This document shows, piece by piece, positions 26,809-35,869 of a stretch of DNA of 64,000 nt. Origin of the DNA: Nonomuraea helvata (GTDB lineage Bacteria > Actinomycetota > Actinomycetes > Streptosporangiales > Streptosporangiaceae). Under the pieces are notes generated by a model. It was not told where the DNA came from. It worked only from the letters and a program-made list of their open reading frames with translations, and ran no database searches. The stretch's first letter is position 1. The number at the start of each line of letters is the position of its first letter. Location: positions 186,001 to 250,000 of the forward strand of contig NZ_BAAAXV010000011.1 in the NCBI RefSeq assembly GCF_039535785.1, given 5' to 3'. The translations under genes were made by a program, and so were the position numbers.

Positions 26809-27543
26809 ATGGCTGATGCGGCATTGGTACTGATTATTGGTGGTCTGGCGGTCTTCGTCGGGGCGATTATCCAAGGTGGCGTGGGTTTCGGCTTAGGGCT
26901 CGTCGCAGTCCCCGTGCTCACCATGCTGAGCCCCGACCTCATGCCCGGCGCCGTCCAGGTCGTCAACGTGACCCTGCCGCTGTTCACGCTGGCCGTCGAA
27001 TGGCGCACGGTGGACTGGCGCGGACTGGGCTTCGCGGTGCTGGGGAGACTGCCGGGGAGTGTCATCGGCGCAGTCATTGTTGTCTACGTTTCCATATACA
27101 TCAGAGGTGTCTTCGTCGCCCTCATGGTGCTCATCGCGGTGGCGCTGACGGCCAGGGCGCTGAGCGTGCCGCGCAACGGCCTGACGGTCGCCTCCGCCGG
27201 CTTCGTCTCGGGGATCACCGGGACGGCCACCGGAATCGGCGGGCCGCCCATGGCCCTCGTCTACCAGCACGCCAAGGGGTCGCAGATCAGGGCGACGCTG
27301 GCGATGTTCTTCTTCCTGAGCGCCGCCCAGTCGCTGGTCATCCTCGCGGTCGTGGATGAGCTCCCGGCCCGGGCGCTGCTGACGGGGGCGGTGCTGGTCG
27401 TGCCCATGGTGCTCGGGTTCCTGGTGTCGGGGCCGCTGCGCCGGTATCTCGACGGCGGCAAGGTGCGGGTGGCCGTCCTCGTGGTGGCCGCCGCGTCCGC
27501 CGTGGCGCTGCTTGTGCAATCCCTGATGGTAAATGCCGGTTGA
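26809..27543 (+). CDS. TauE/SafE-family permease (putative sulfite/anion exporter)
   Basis: The 244-residue membrane protein has about eight hydrophobic helices and the duplicated TauE/SafE motif (GAIIQGGVGFGLGLVAVPVL in the first half, GFVSGITGTATGIGGPPMALVYQ in the second). Family members move sulfite, sulfoacetate or other small organic anions; the substrate cannot be assigned. Leu29 is encoded by TTA, a rare codon in high-GC actinobacteria. The gene is divergent from the toxin-antitoxin pair and stands alone. Confidence 0.88.
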   Translation: MADAALVLIIGGLAVFVGAIIQGGVGFGLGLVAVPVLTMLSPDLMPGAVQVVNVTLPLFTLAVEWRTVDWRGLGFAVLGRLPGSVIGAVIVVYVSIYIRGVFVALMVLIAVALTARALSVPRNGLTVASAGFVSGITGTATGIGGPPMALVYQHAKGSQIRATLAMFFFLSAAQSLVILAVVDELPARALLTGAVLVVPMVLGFLVSGPLRRYLDGGKVRVAVLVVAAASAVALLVQSLMVNAG

Positions 27544-27694
27544 CGGGTGATTTGACCGCTGATCGCGGCCGCCCTCATGGCGCGGACCATGAGGGCGTTG
27601 TGTCATTTGCAAGTCTCCGGTCGGGCATGCGACGTTATGATCGCCATATTCGTGCTTACCCTGTTCGCGTTTTACGGCTGGGGGACATCGCACC

Positions 27695-28567
27695 ATGGGC
27701 AATGGCCGAAAAGGCAAGGACGGAAAGAAAAGCCAGGTCGGTGGGAATGTGCCGCAGGCGGCGGAGAAGCCCAAAGACGGAGGGTGGAAAGCGGCGCGTA
27801 CGTGGGCGGCCGGAATCGTCAGCGCGGTGCTCGTCGCGGTCATCGGGGTGGTGTTCACCGCCTGGTTCGACTCCCGTGGCACGGATGCGATCGACCGGAT
27901 CAGCGGAGACCCGCCCGTCACGATCGGTCATGTGGCCGTGGACGCCGATGAGCGGGACATCGCCTTGAGAGAGCCGGTGACGGATCCGGAAGGGCGGAGA
28001 ATTCTCCTCGGCGGCCATGCGTCGGACGCCGAACGGCAGGCATTGCTGACCCGCCATCAGGCTGCCGCCATTAAGCAGATGAATATCACGGTCGTCCTCG
28101 TGGGAAATCGACGCAGTCTGCGCATCGTCGACCTGAAGCCCCGTATTGTCAGGCGTGAATCCGTGTCGGACGGCGCGTATCTGAAGGCCGCCACGGGCGG
28201 AGAGGTCGGCACCGTGGAACTCCACGCGGACCTTGACAAGGCGGCACCCCGTTTCACGACCGCCAAGGAGCCCGGCGTCCGGTATTTCGCCACGAAGCAG
28301 ATCGACCTCAAAAGGGGCGAGCGCGTCACGCTGAGCATGACGATCAGCGGCGTGCAGGCGTATTACGAGTTCGACCTCCTCGCCACCGTGCTCGCGGAGG
28401 AGCGGACCGAGCAGCTCGTGATCAACGGACCGGGCGGGGGCCTGTTCCGGCTGACCGGCGAGGGCGAGACCTATCGCTCCTTCTACACCACGTCATCGCT
28501 GGGCGGGTGGGCGCCGATGGCGGCGGCCGAGGTGTGCGAGTTGTTCCCGGAGAGGAAGAAATGCTGA
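27695..28567 (+). CDS. Single-pass membrane protein of unknown function (290 aa)
   Basis: A lysine-rich cytosolic N-terminus of about 32 residues is followed by one membrane helix (GIVSAVLVAVIGVVFTAWF, residues 40-58) and an external domain of about 230 residues, probably beta-rich (VTIGHVAVDADERD, ITVVLVGNRRSLRIVDLKPRIV, VELHADLD, ERVTLSMTISGVQAYYEFDLLATVL). I recognise no family. The ATG at 27695 follows GGGGGAC. Its last 7 bases overlap the start of the beta-propeller lipoprotein gene, so the two are co-translated and probably work together on the outer membrane face. Confidence 0.75.
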   Translation: MGNGRKGKDGKKSQVGGNVPQAAEKPKDGGWKAARTWAAGIVSAVLVAVIGVVFTAWFDSRGTDAIDRISGDPPVTIGHVAVDADERDIALREPVTDPEGRRILLGGHASDAERQALLTRHQAAAIKQMNITVVLVGNRRSLRIVDLKPRIVRRESVSDGAYLKAATGGEVGTVELHADLDKAAPRFTTAKEPGVRYFATKQIDLKRGERVTLSMTISGVQAYYEFDLLATVLAEERTEQLVINGPGGGLFRLTGEGETYRSFYTTSSLGGWAPMAAAEVCELFPERKKC

Positions 28568-31284
28568 CCGTGCGCGGTCCGCGCTACCTCGTGATCCTCC
28601 TGGTGCTGGCAGCCTGCCCGGTCGTGGCCGGGGACGCGCCGCGCCTGCCGTGGGTGCCCACCGCCTGGCGTACCGCCTGGTCCATGCCTGACCAGCTGGA
28701 GGACCCGTTCCCACCCGGGAGCCCGCGCTACGGGGTGTCGGGCGAGGGACTGGCCGTAGCGACGCCGCAAGGGGCGGTGGCGGTCCGCGACCCGCGCACC
28801 GGCAGCCGGAGGTACACCATTCCCGCCGGCACCGTGCCCACCGCCGGCGTGTGGGTCGCGGCCGGGACGATCGTCGTGGCGAGACAAGCCGGAGCGGCCG
28901 ACCGCCAACTGTCCGGCTACGAGCTGGCCGACGGAACCCTGCTGTGGCGTAGAACGGTCACCGTCGAGCGCGTCGAGGTCGTGGAGGGCGCTCCCGGCTA
29001 CTCCGGCCCCACGATCATGGTGACCGGGCGCGGCGTCACCTACATCAACAGGCAGGGCGGCCCCTACACCTTCACCTCGCTCGACCTCCGCACCGGCAGG
29101 ATCACGGCGCGGACGGTCCGCCCGCGCGGCTGCGGGCTGGTCGCCGCCGCCTCAGCCCGGTCGGTCGCGCTGCTCAGCGATTGCGCGGGCAGGGTCGAAC
29201 TCGCCTCCGTTAACCCGTACACCCTCCATCCCGACTGGACGCGCTCGCTGCGGACGCTCGGGCAGGCCGCCGGCCCGGTCGGCCTGAAGGCGGGCGACGA
29301 CGGGTACCTGGACGTCAGGGACGGAGGCGGAGAGTCGTTCTTCGCACCGGACGGTCGGCTGGTGGCCACCGCGCCCGCGGCCCTTGAGCCCCCTCCGGCC
29401 GCCGGGGCCGCGCGACCGGAGCAATGGAGCCGGCCCTTCGGGGTGGGCGCCTACCCGGAGCTCACCCGTGAAAGGGACCTCCTGACCGACAGCAGGGGGG
29501 CGACTCCCAACTTTCTGATCTCCCTGGACACCGTCACCGGCCGCGTCCGCGCGCTGCCCATCGCCTTGCCCGCGCTCAACCCCATCCTGGTGGGCACGAC
29601 CGAGGACATGGCCTTCGTCCACGACCAGGCCGGGCGGATCTTCGCATACACGCTGGTCCACGGGCTGTCCGGCGCTCCCGCCCCGCCTGGCGGCGCCCCC
29701 CTGTCCGATTGGCCGGACGCCTGTGCCCTCCTGGGCGAGCGCGCGGCGAGCGTCCTCGGCGGCTACCGCCCCGGCCCCGGGCGCCGGACCGTGGCTGGAG
29801 TGCCGACGCCGAAGCCGGCCGACTGCGACTGGATACCACCGACGGACGAAGGGGCGGTCGTGTCCGTCTCGGTCGCCTGGGTGTTCTCCACACCGGCCGT
29901 CGCGAGAGAGGTCTTCGCCGCCATGGTCCGTCACGTCAAGCAGACCGGCAGGTACGACCCCACCACCGAGACCCCGTACGCCCTGTCGCAGACGCTGCCC
30001 CGCACGCCCAGCGGGATGATGAGCGAGTCCATCGTCACGGTGGGCCCGGCCCTGATCCTTCTGCGGTCCTCCTCGCGCCGGGCCATCCGGCTGCTCACCC
30101 CGCCGCTCCAGAGAAACCTGCTGGCCCGCTACGAGCCGGGAGCCGTCGTTCCCGATGGCGGCCCGCGCGCCGCCCGCCCGGCCGGATGGAGCTTCCCCGC
30201 CGACGACGGATTCCGCCACCTGATGGTGGCGGACGGCATCGTGTACGCGGGCAGCGACGACGGCAAGGTGTACGCGCTGGACGCCGTCTCCGGTGCCCTG
30301 CGATGGAGCCACCAGTTCGGCGACCTGGTCACACAGGGCCCGATCCGAGCCGGCGGCACCGTGTACGCCGCCACCTACGGCCGGATCGTCGCGCTGGACG
30401 CGGTGCGCGGCCGGACGCGGTGGAGCCGCAGGACCATCGGGACGGGCGGGCTCACGGTCGACGGGCGCACGGTGTACGTCGCGACCGAGCGCGGGCTGGT
30501 CATCGCCCTGGACACCGCCTCCGGCCGGACGCGATGGCGTGCCGGAACGGGTGACCTCCTCCGCGATGTCATCCCACATGCGGCGGGTCATCTCGTCTAT
30601 GCCGTCGGCAGGAACGGCGTGGTGGCGCTGGACGCCGGCTCGGGCGAACGCCGCTGGCGTTTCCGCGTCGACGGGCGCGCAGGCGTCGCGGGCGTGGCCA
30701 CGACAGCCGACACCGTCTACGTCGCCACCCAGGAGAACGGCCGGCTCCACGCGCTGGACCAGATCACCGGCAGGCCGAAGTGGCGCTTTCGGACCGGCGT
30801 CCCGCTCTACAGCGGCCCCCAGGTGAGCGGCGGGGCCGTCTACGTGGGCGATTGGGGAGTGCTGCACAAGCTTGACGCGGCCACGGGCGCGCGACAGTGG
30901 ACTTTCAAGGCCGGCGGTAGCGTGGCGCAGTCCGCTTTCACGGTCGTCCGCGGTGACGTGTACGTGACAATCGTCGGGGATCGCCTCCACGACCTCGACG
31001 CCGCCACGGGCGAGACCCGGTGGAGCTTCCCCCTCGGAGGGGAGGACAAATTCGGATTCTCCGACGTGTCCCGCCCCGTACTCGTCGGGGACGCACTGTA
31101 CGCCGCGGCCGGCAACGGCCGATTGGACGCCCTCGACGCCGCGACCGGTACCCGCCGGTGGAGCTTCCAGACCGGCGGCGACCTCAGCACCGCTCCCGTG
31201 GTGGCGGGCGGCCGGGTGTACGCCGGCGGCATGAACGGCAACGTGTACGCCATCCGCGCGTCCGACGGCAGGGTGGACGGCTGA
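28561..31284 (+). CDS. PQQ-repeat beta-propeller lipoprotein
   Basis: This is a 907-residue exported protein. The signal ends in a lipobox, LAAC at residues 16-19. The first 370 residues form a propeller-like region. A cysteine-bearing domain at about 381-540 (DACALLGERAASVLGGYRP ... ADCDWIPP ... VSVSVAWVFSTPAVAREVFAAM) resembles DUF3558. From about 548 to the end there are nine PQQ-like repeats of the form VYxxxxxGxxxALDAxTGxxxWxF. Such repeats build a BamB-like propeller used as a binding scaffold; no dehydrogenase residues are evident, so enzymatic PQQ use is unlikely. The ATG overlaps the preceding gene by 7 bases. Confidence 0.85.
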   Translation: MLTVRGPRYLVILLVLAACPVVAGDAPRLPWVPTAWRTAWSMPDQLEDPFPPGSPRYGVSGEGLAVATPQGAVAVRDPRTGSRRYTIPAGTVPTAGVWVAAGTIVVARQAGAADRQLSGYELADGTLLWRRTVTVERVEVVEGAPGYSGPTIMVTGRGVTYINRQGGPYTFTSLDLRTGRITARTVRPRGCGLVAAASARSVALLSDCAGRVELASVNPYTLHPDWTRSLRTLGQAAGPVGLKAGDDGYLDVRDGGGESFFAPDGRLVATAPAALEPPPAAGAARPEQWSRPFGVGAYPELTRERDLLTDSRGATPNFLISLDTVTGRVRALPIALPALNPILVGTTEDMAFVHDQAGRIFAYTLVHGLSGAPAPPGGAPLSDWPDACALLGERAASVLGGYRPGPGRRTVAGVPTPKPADCDWIPPTDEGAVVSVSVAWVFSTPAVAREVFAAMVRHVKQTGRYDPTTETPYALSQTLPRTPSGMMSESIVTVGPALILLRSSSRRAIRLLTPPLQRNLLARYEPGAVVPDGGPRAARPAGWSFPADDGFRHLMVADGIVYAGSDDGKVYALDAVSGALRWSHQFGDLVTQGPIRAGGTVYAATYGRIVALDAVRGRTRWSRRTIGTGGLTVDGRTVYVATERGLVIALDTASGRTRWRAGTGDLLRDVIPHAAGHLVYAVGRNGVVALDAGSGERRWRFRVDGRAGVAGVATTADTVYVATQENGRLHALDQITGRPKWRFRTGVPLYSGPQVSGGAVYVGDWGVLHKLDAATGARQWTFKAGGSVAQSAFTVVRGDVYVTIVGDRLHDLDAATGETRWSFPLGGEDKFGFSDVSRPVLVGDALYAAAGNGRLDALDAATGTRRWSFQTGGDLSTAPVVAGGRVYAGGMNGNVYAIRASDGRVDG

Positions 31285-31317
31285 ACGAGTCAGAAAGATT
31301 GAGGTCGCGTTTCTGGA

Positions 31318-31333
31318 TTGTTACCCGAAACAA
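31318..31333. promoter_or_regulatory. Candidate operator upstream of xylF
   Basis: The inverted repeat TTGTT-N6-AACAA, about 100 bases before the binding-protein gene, is the only clear dyad in that AT-richer leader (31285-31434). The ROK regulator encoded at the end of the operon could bind it. The match is weak and inferential. Confidence 0.3.
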
Positions 31334-31434
31334 CAAACTCCCGGCCGACAGGGTCTTCCAAAGCAGGCCATCCCGGAATACGTTGCCGCAAACAACATTC
31401 ATCCGGGCCGCTCCGGAAGAAAGGACCCTGCACC

Positions 31435-32544
31435 ATGCGCAAGGGGATCCTCAGCCTGACCGCCACGGCAGCCGCGCTCGCCCTCGGTCTCACCGCCTGC
31501 GGGGGCGACAGCGGTCAGACCACGTCGACCACGTCGGCCTCGGCCCCGGCGGCGAAGGCCGGGAAGATCGGCGTCATCCTGCCGGACAGCAAGTCCTCGG
31601 CCCGGTGGGAGACGGCAGACCGCAAGTACCTCGAAGAGGCGTTCAAGGCCGCCGGCGTCCAGTACGACATCCAGAACGCCCAGAACGACAAGACGGCGTT
31701 CCAGACCATCGCCGACCAGATGGTCACCAACGGTGCCACCGTCCTGATGATCGTGAACCTGGACAGCGGCAGCGGCAAGGCCGTCATCGACAAGGCCAAG
31801 TCCCAGGGCGTGGCCACGATCGACTACGACCGGCTGACGCTCGGCGGCGGCGCCGCGTACTACGTCAGCTTCGACAACACCAAGGTCGGCACGTTGCAGG
31901 GCGAGGGCCTGAGCAAGTGCCTGGCCGACAAGAAGGCCAGCAAGCCGATCGTGGCCTACCTGAACGGCTCTCCCACCGACAACAACGCCACCCTGTTCAA
32001 GCAGGGCTACGACGGGGTGCTCAAGCCGAAGTTCGACTCCGGCGAGTACGTCAAGGGCCCCGAGCAGCCCGTGCCCGACTGGGACAACGCGCAGGCCGGC
32101 ACCATCTTCGAGCAGATGCTGACCCAGCAGCCGAAGATCGCCGGCGTGCTGGCCGCCAACGACGGCCTGGGCAACGCCGCCATCACCGTGCTGAAGAAGA
32201 ACAACCTCAACGGCAAGGTGCCCGTCACCGGCCAGGACGCCACCGTCCAGGGGCTGCAGAACATCCTCGCCGGCGACCAGTGCATGACGGTCTACAAGGC
32301 CGTCAAGAAGGAGGCCGACGCCGCGGCCAAGCTCGCGGTGGCGCTGGCCAAGGGCGAGAAGCCCGCGGCGAGCAGCAGCGTCAAGGACCCCGAGAGCGGC
32401 CAGGACGTGCCCTCCGAGCTGATGGAGCCGCAGGCCATCTACCTCGACAACGTCAAGGACGTGGTGGCCGACGGCTACGTGACCAAGGAGGAACTGTGCA
32501 CGGGTGACTTCGCCAAGAAGTGCACCGAGGCCGGCATTCAATAA
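31435..32544 (+). CDS. xylF: Sugar ABC transporter substrate-binding lipoprotein (XylF-like)
   Basis: The 369-residue protein has a lipoprotein signal (ATAAALALGLTACGGD) and a periplasmic-binding-protein-like type I domain of the D-xylose/ribose group: IGVILPDSKSSARWETADRKYLEEAFKAAGVQY, SGSGKAVIDKAKSQGVATIDYDRLTLGG, ILAANDGLGNAAITVLKK-like strands and DQCMTVYKAVKKEADAAAKLAVAL. It captures sugar outside the membrane for the XylGH-like transporter. AAGGA precedes the ATG at 31435. An attenuator-like hairpin follows, which would keep binding-protein mRNA more abundant than the rest of the operon. Confidence 0.92.
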   Translation: MRKGILSLTATAAALALGLTACGGDSGQTTSTTSASAPAAKAGKIGVILPDSKSSARWETADRKYLEEAFKAAGVQYDIQNAQNDKTAFQTIADQMVTNGATVLMIVNLDSGSGKAVIDKAKSQGVATIDYDRLTLGGGAAYYVSFDNTKVGTLQGEGLSKCLADKKASKPIVAYLNGSPTDNNATLFKQGYDGVLKPKFDSGEYVKGPEQPVPDWDNAQAGTIFEQMLTQQPKIAGVLAANDGLGNAAITVLKKNNLNGKVPVTGQDATVQGLQNILAGDQCMTVYKAVKKEADAAAKLAVALAKGEKPAASSSVKDPESGQDVPSELMEPQAIYLDNVKDVVADGYVTKEELCTGDFAKKCTEAGIQ

Positions 32545-32551
32545 GAGCGAG

Positions 32552-32578
32552 GGGGTGCGGCCGGACTGGCCGCGCCCC
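32552..32578 (+). terminator. Intra-operon attenuator hairpin between xylF and xylG
   Basis: An 11-bp stem (32552-32562 with 32568-32578, one G-U pair) surrounds a 5-base loop 8 bases after the xylF stop and 14 bases before the xylG start. Hairpins at this place usually let only part of transcription pass on to the ATPase and permease genes. Confidence 0.65.
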
Positions 32579-32592
32579 TCTTAGGGAGCCCC

Positions 32593-33357
32593 ATGACCCC
32601 CCTCCTTGAAGTGCGCGGGATCGACAAGAGCTTCGGCCCGGTGAAGGTGCTGCACAAGGTCGAGCTCTCGGCGTACGCCGGCGAGGTGACGGCCCTGGTC
32701 GGCGACAACGGCGCGGGCAAGTCGACCCTGGTCAAGTGTGTCGGCGGCATCTATCCGATCGACGACGGAGAGATCCTCTTCGACGGCCGCCAGGTGCAGG
32801 TCCACAGCCCGCGCGACGCGGGCGAGCTCGGGATCGAGATCGTGTACCAGGACCTCGCCCTGTGCGACAACCTCGACATCGTCCAGAACATGTTCCTCGG
32901 CAGGGAGCGCAAGAACGGGATCCTGCTCGACGAGGACAGCATGGAGGAACTGGCCGAGCGGACCCTCAGCAGCCTGTCCGTACGGACGGTGAAATCCATC
33001 AGGCAGCAGGTCTCCAGCCTGTCCGGCGGACAGCGGCAGACCGTGGCCATCGCCAAGGCCGTGCTGTGGAACAGCAAGGTCGTCATCCTCGACGAGCCGA
33101 CCGCGGCCCTGGGCGTGGCCCAGACGGCGCAGGTCCTGGAGCTGGTGCGCCGGCTGGCCGACACGGGCCTGGCCGTGGTGCTCATCTCGCACAACATGAA
33201 CGACGTCTTCGCCGTCTCCGACCGGATCGCGGCGCTCTACCTCGGCAGGACGGCCGCCCAGGTCAGGACCGCCGACGTGACGCACGCGCAGGTCGTCGAA
33301 CTGATCACCTCAGGCCGCAGCGGGGATCTCGGCCTCAAGAACGGGGTCACCCCATGA
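32593..33357 (+). CDS. xylG: Sugar ABC transporter ATP-binding protein (XylG-like, single domain)
   Basis: The 254-residue ATPase has Walker A GDNGAGKSTLVKCV, signature LSGGQRQTVAIAKA and Walker B VVILDEPTAALG with the D-loop, and LISHNMNDVF as the switch His. E. coli XylG and RbsA have two fused ABC domains; here there is only one, which is common in actinobacterial homologues. The stop overlaps the permease start in ATGA. Confidence 0.92.
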   Translation: MTPLLEVRGIDKSFGPVKVLHKVELSAYAGEVTALVGDNGAGKSTLVKCVGGIYPIDDGEILFDGRQVQVHSPRDAGELGIEIVYQDLALCDNLDIVQNMFLGRERKNGILLDEDSMEELAERTLSSLSVRTVKSIRQQVSSLSGGQRQTVAIAKAVLWNSKVVILDEPTAALGVAQTAQVLELVRRLADTGLAVVLISHNMNDVFAVSDRIAALYLGRTAAQVRTADVTHAQVVELITSGRSGDLGLKNGVTP

Positions 33358-34616
33358 GCAAGGTCAAGGAACTCCCCGGCGAGGCCATCGTCACCGCGAC
33401 GCAGTCCCCGTCGATCGGCAACAGCTTCCTCGCCTACGTCGAACGCGTACGCGGCGGGGACATGGGGGCGCTGCCGGCCGTACTGGGCCTGATCGTGCTC
33501 TGCACGGTCTTCGCCGTCGCGCGGCCCGCCTTCGTCACCTCGATCAACTTCGCCAACCTCTTCACCCAGGGCGCCGCGACCACGCTGATCGCGATGGGCC
33601 TGGTGTTCGTGCTGCTGCTGGGCGAGATCGACCTGTCCGCCGGGTTCGCCAGCGGCGTGTGCGCGGCGGTGCTCGCCGTCACGCTCACGAGCATGGGCCT
33701 GCCCTGGTACGTGTGCGCCCTGGCCGCCATCCTCACCGGCGTGGTCATCGGCACCGTGCTCGGCACACTGGTCGCCAAGGTCGGCATCCCGTCGTTCGTG
33801 GTCACGCTGGCCGGGTTCCTCGCCTTCCAGGGCCTGGTCCTGGTCCTGGTCAAAGAGGGCACGAACATCTCGGTCAGGGACAGCGTGATCCTGGCCATCG
33901 CGAACAAGAACCTGCCGCCCTCGCTCGGCTGGGCGCTGTACGCGGTCTGCGTGGCGGTCTTCGCCGCCGTTCAGCTCCTGCGGGCCAGGAAGCGCACCAA
34001 GCGCGGGCTGGTGGCCGACCCGCTGTCGCTGATCGCCGCCCGCGTGGGCGCGCTGGCGGTGCTGGCCGGGCTCGCGGTCTACGTGCTCAACCTGGAGCGC
34101 AGCCGCAACCCGGCGCTGGTCTCGCTCACCGGCGTGCCGATCGTGGTGCCCGTGATCCTGGCGCTGCTGGTCGTGTGGACGCTGGTGCTGCGCCGTACCG
34201 CGTTCGGACGCCACCTGTACGCGGTCGGCGGCAACGCCGAGGCGGCGCGGCGGGCGGGCATCCCGGTCGACAGGATCAGGATCAGCGCGTTCGTGATCTG
34301 CTCGTCGATGGCCGCGATCGGCGGGATCGTGGCCGCGTCCAGGGCCAGCTCGGTCGACCCGAACACGGGCGGCAGCTCCGTCCTGCTGTACGCGGTCGGC
34401 GCGGCGGTCATCGGCGGCACCAGCCTGTTCGGTGGCAAGGGCCGGGTGCTGGACGCCGTGCTCGGCGGCGCCGTGGTGGCGGTCATCGAGAACGGCATGG
34501 GTCTGATGGGGTATGGAGCCAGTGTGAAGTACCTGGTCACGGGCTCTGTGCTGCTGCTCGCCGCGGGGGTGGACGCCCTTGCGCGCAGGCGGGCGGCAGC
34601 CGCTGGTCTAAGGTGA
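33354..34616 (+). CDS. xylH: Sugar ABC transporter permease (XylH-like)
   Basis: The 420-residue membrane protein has about ten to twelve helices and the BPD_transp_2 pattern of xylose/ribose permeases: GAATTLIAMGLVFVLLLGEIDLSAGFASG, FVVTLAGFLAFQGLVLVL, GRHLYAVGGNAEAARRAGIPVDRIRI and GGTSLFGGKGRVLDAVLGGAVVAVIENGMGLMG. It forms the channel with XylG. The ATG overlaps the xylG stop. The ROK repressor gene follows after 38 bases on the same strand. Confidence 0.93.
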   Translation: MSKVKELPGEAIVTATQSPSIGNSFLAYVERVRGGDMGALPAVLGLIVLCTVFAVARPAFVTSINFANLFTQGAATTLIAMGLVFVLLLGEIDLSAGFASGVCAAVLAVTLTSMGLPWYVCALAAILTGVVIGTVLGTLVAKVGIPSFVVTLAGFLAFQGLVLVLVKEGTNISVRDSVILAIANKNLPPSLGWALYAVCVAVFAAVQLLRARKRTKRGLVADPLSLIAARVGALAVLAGLAVYVLNLERSRNPALVSLTGVPIVVPVILALLVVWTLVLRRTAFGRHLYAVGGNAEAARRAGIPVDRIRISAFVICSSMAAIGGIVAASRASSVDPNTGGSSVLLYAVGAAVIGGTSLFGGKGRVLDAVLGGAVVAVIENGMGLMGYGASVKYLVTGSVLLLAAGVDALARRRAAAAGLR

Positions 34617-34654
34617 TCAGCGACTCTCAGCCCCCCTTGAAGGAACCCCAGACG

Positions 34655-35860
34655 ATGCGTGCCGGCCCCTCCCAAGAGGACATCAGGCGCCACAATCTCG
34701 GCACGCTGCTTCGCCATGTCCACCTGGGCGGGCCGATCTCGCGTGCCGAGCTGACCACGAAGATGGGGCTCAACCGCAGCACGATCATGGCACTGACCTC
34801 TGACCTCACCGCGGCGGGGCTGGTGCGCGAGGAGCTGCCCCGCGAGACGGGCCGCGCGGGACGGCCCTCGCTCGTGGTGCGGCCCGAGTCGGCGCGGGTC
34901 TACGTGTTCGCCTTCGACGTGGGCCCCGACCGGCTCGCGGTCGCCCGGGTGGGACTCGGCGGGGTGATACTCGACCGCCGCGAGACGGCCCGCGAGCGTG
35001 GCCCGTTCCAGCTCGAGGAGCTGGCCGGGACATTGGCCGGCTTCGCCAGGCAGATGCGGCGCAAGACCAGGGACGACACCGTCTGCGTCGGCGCGGCGGC
35101 GGCCGTGTCCGGCGGCGTGCGCAAGGCCGACGGGGTGGTCCGCTTCGGGCCGAACCTGCTGGCCGAGGAGGTGCCGTTCGGCGAGGAGCTGGGCCGCAGG
35201 CTCGGCCTGGGACTGCCGGTCAGCGTGGGCAACGACGCCAACCTGGCCGCGCTCGCCGAGCACAGCCGCGGCGTCGGGGCCGCTGTCAGGGACCTCATCT
35301 ACCTGCATGGTGACGTGGGCATCGGCGGCGGCATCATCGCGGGCGGCCACCTGCTGGGCGGCCACGACGGCTACGGCGGCGAGGTCGGCCACATGGTCGT
35401 CAACCCGGGAGGCCGTGCCTGCGGCTGCGGCTCGCACGGATGCCTCGAGGCGGAGGTGGGGGAGCGGGCCCTGCTGGAGGCCGCGGGCCGCGTCGGTCCC
35501 GGGCAGCACGGGCGGGACGCGGTGCGCACCGTGGTGGAGGCCGCCGACCGGGGCGACATCGAGGCGCAGGCCGCGCTCAGCAAGGTCGGCGACTGGCTCG
35601 GACTGGGCGTGGCGAACCTGGTGAACATCTTCAACCCGGAAATGGTGATCTTCGGGGGGATGCTGCGGGAGATCTACCTCGGGTCGGCGGCGCAGGTGCG
35701 TACCCAGCTCGTCCTGCACGCGATGGCGCCGCAGCGGGAGAGGCTGCGGCTGCGCACGTCCTCGCTCGGGGACGCCGCCACGCTGGCGGGCGCGGCTGAG
35801 CTGGCCTTCGCCCACGTCCTCGCCGACCCTCTGGAGGTCCTGGCCCGGGCCAACGCCTGA
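34655..35860 (+). CDS. ROK-family transcriptional regulator (Rok7B7/XylR-like)
   Basis: The 401-residue protein has an N-terminal winged helix (ISRAELTTKMGLNRSTIMALTSDLTAAGLVREE) and a ROK sugar-binding/kinase-fold domain with the zinc signature CGCGSHGCLEAEVG and GNDANLAALAEH. The ATP-binding DxGxT motif reads DVGPDR, so it is a regulator rather than a kinase. In Streptomyces the xylose transporter operon sits beside the ROK regulator Rok7B7, which also affects carbon control; I infer a similar role. AAGGA precedes the ATG at 34655; GTG at 34613 is an alternative start. Confidence 0.9.
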   Translation: MRAGPSQEDIRRHNLGTLLRHVHLGGPISRAELTTKMGLNRSTIMALTSDLTAAGLVREELPRETGRAGRPSLVVRPESARVYVFAFDVGPDRLAVARVGLGGVILDRRETARERGPFQLEELAGTLAGFARQMRRKTRDDTVCVGAAAAVSGGVRKADGVVRFGPNLLAEEVPFGEELGRRLGLGLPVSVGNDANLAALAEHSRGVGAAVRDLIYLHGDVGIGGGIIAGGHLLGGHDGYGGEVGHMVVNPGGRACGCGSHGCLEAEVGERALLEAAGRVGPGQHGRDAVRTVVEAADRGDIEAQAALSKVGDWLGLGVANLVNIFNPEMVIFGGMLREIYLGSAAQVRTQLVLHAMAPQRERLRLRTSSLGDAATLAGAAELAFAHVLADPLEVLARANA

Positions 35861-35869
35861 CCGGGACGC

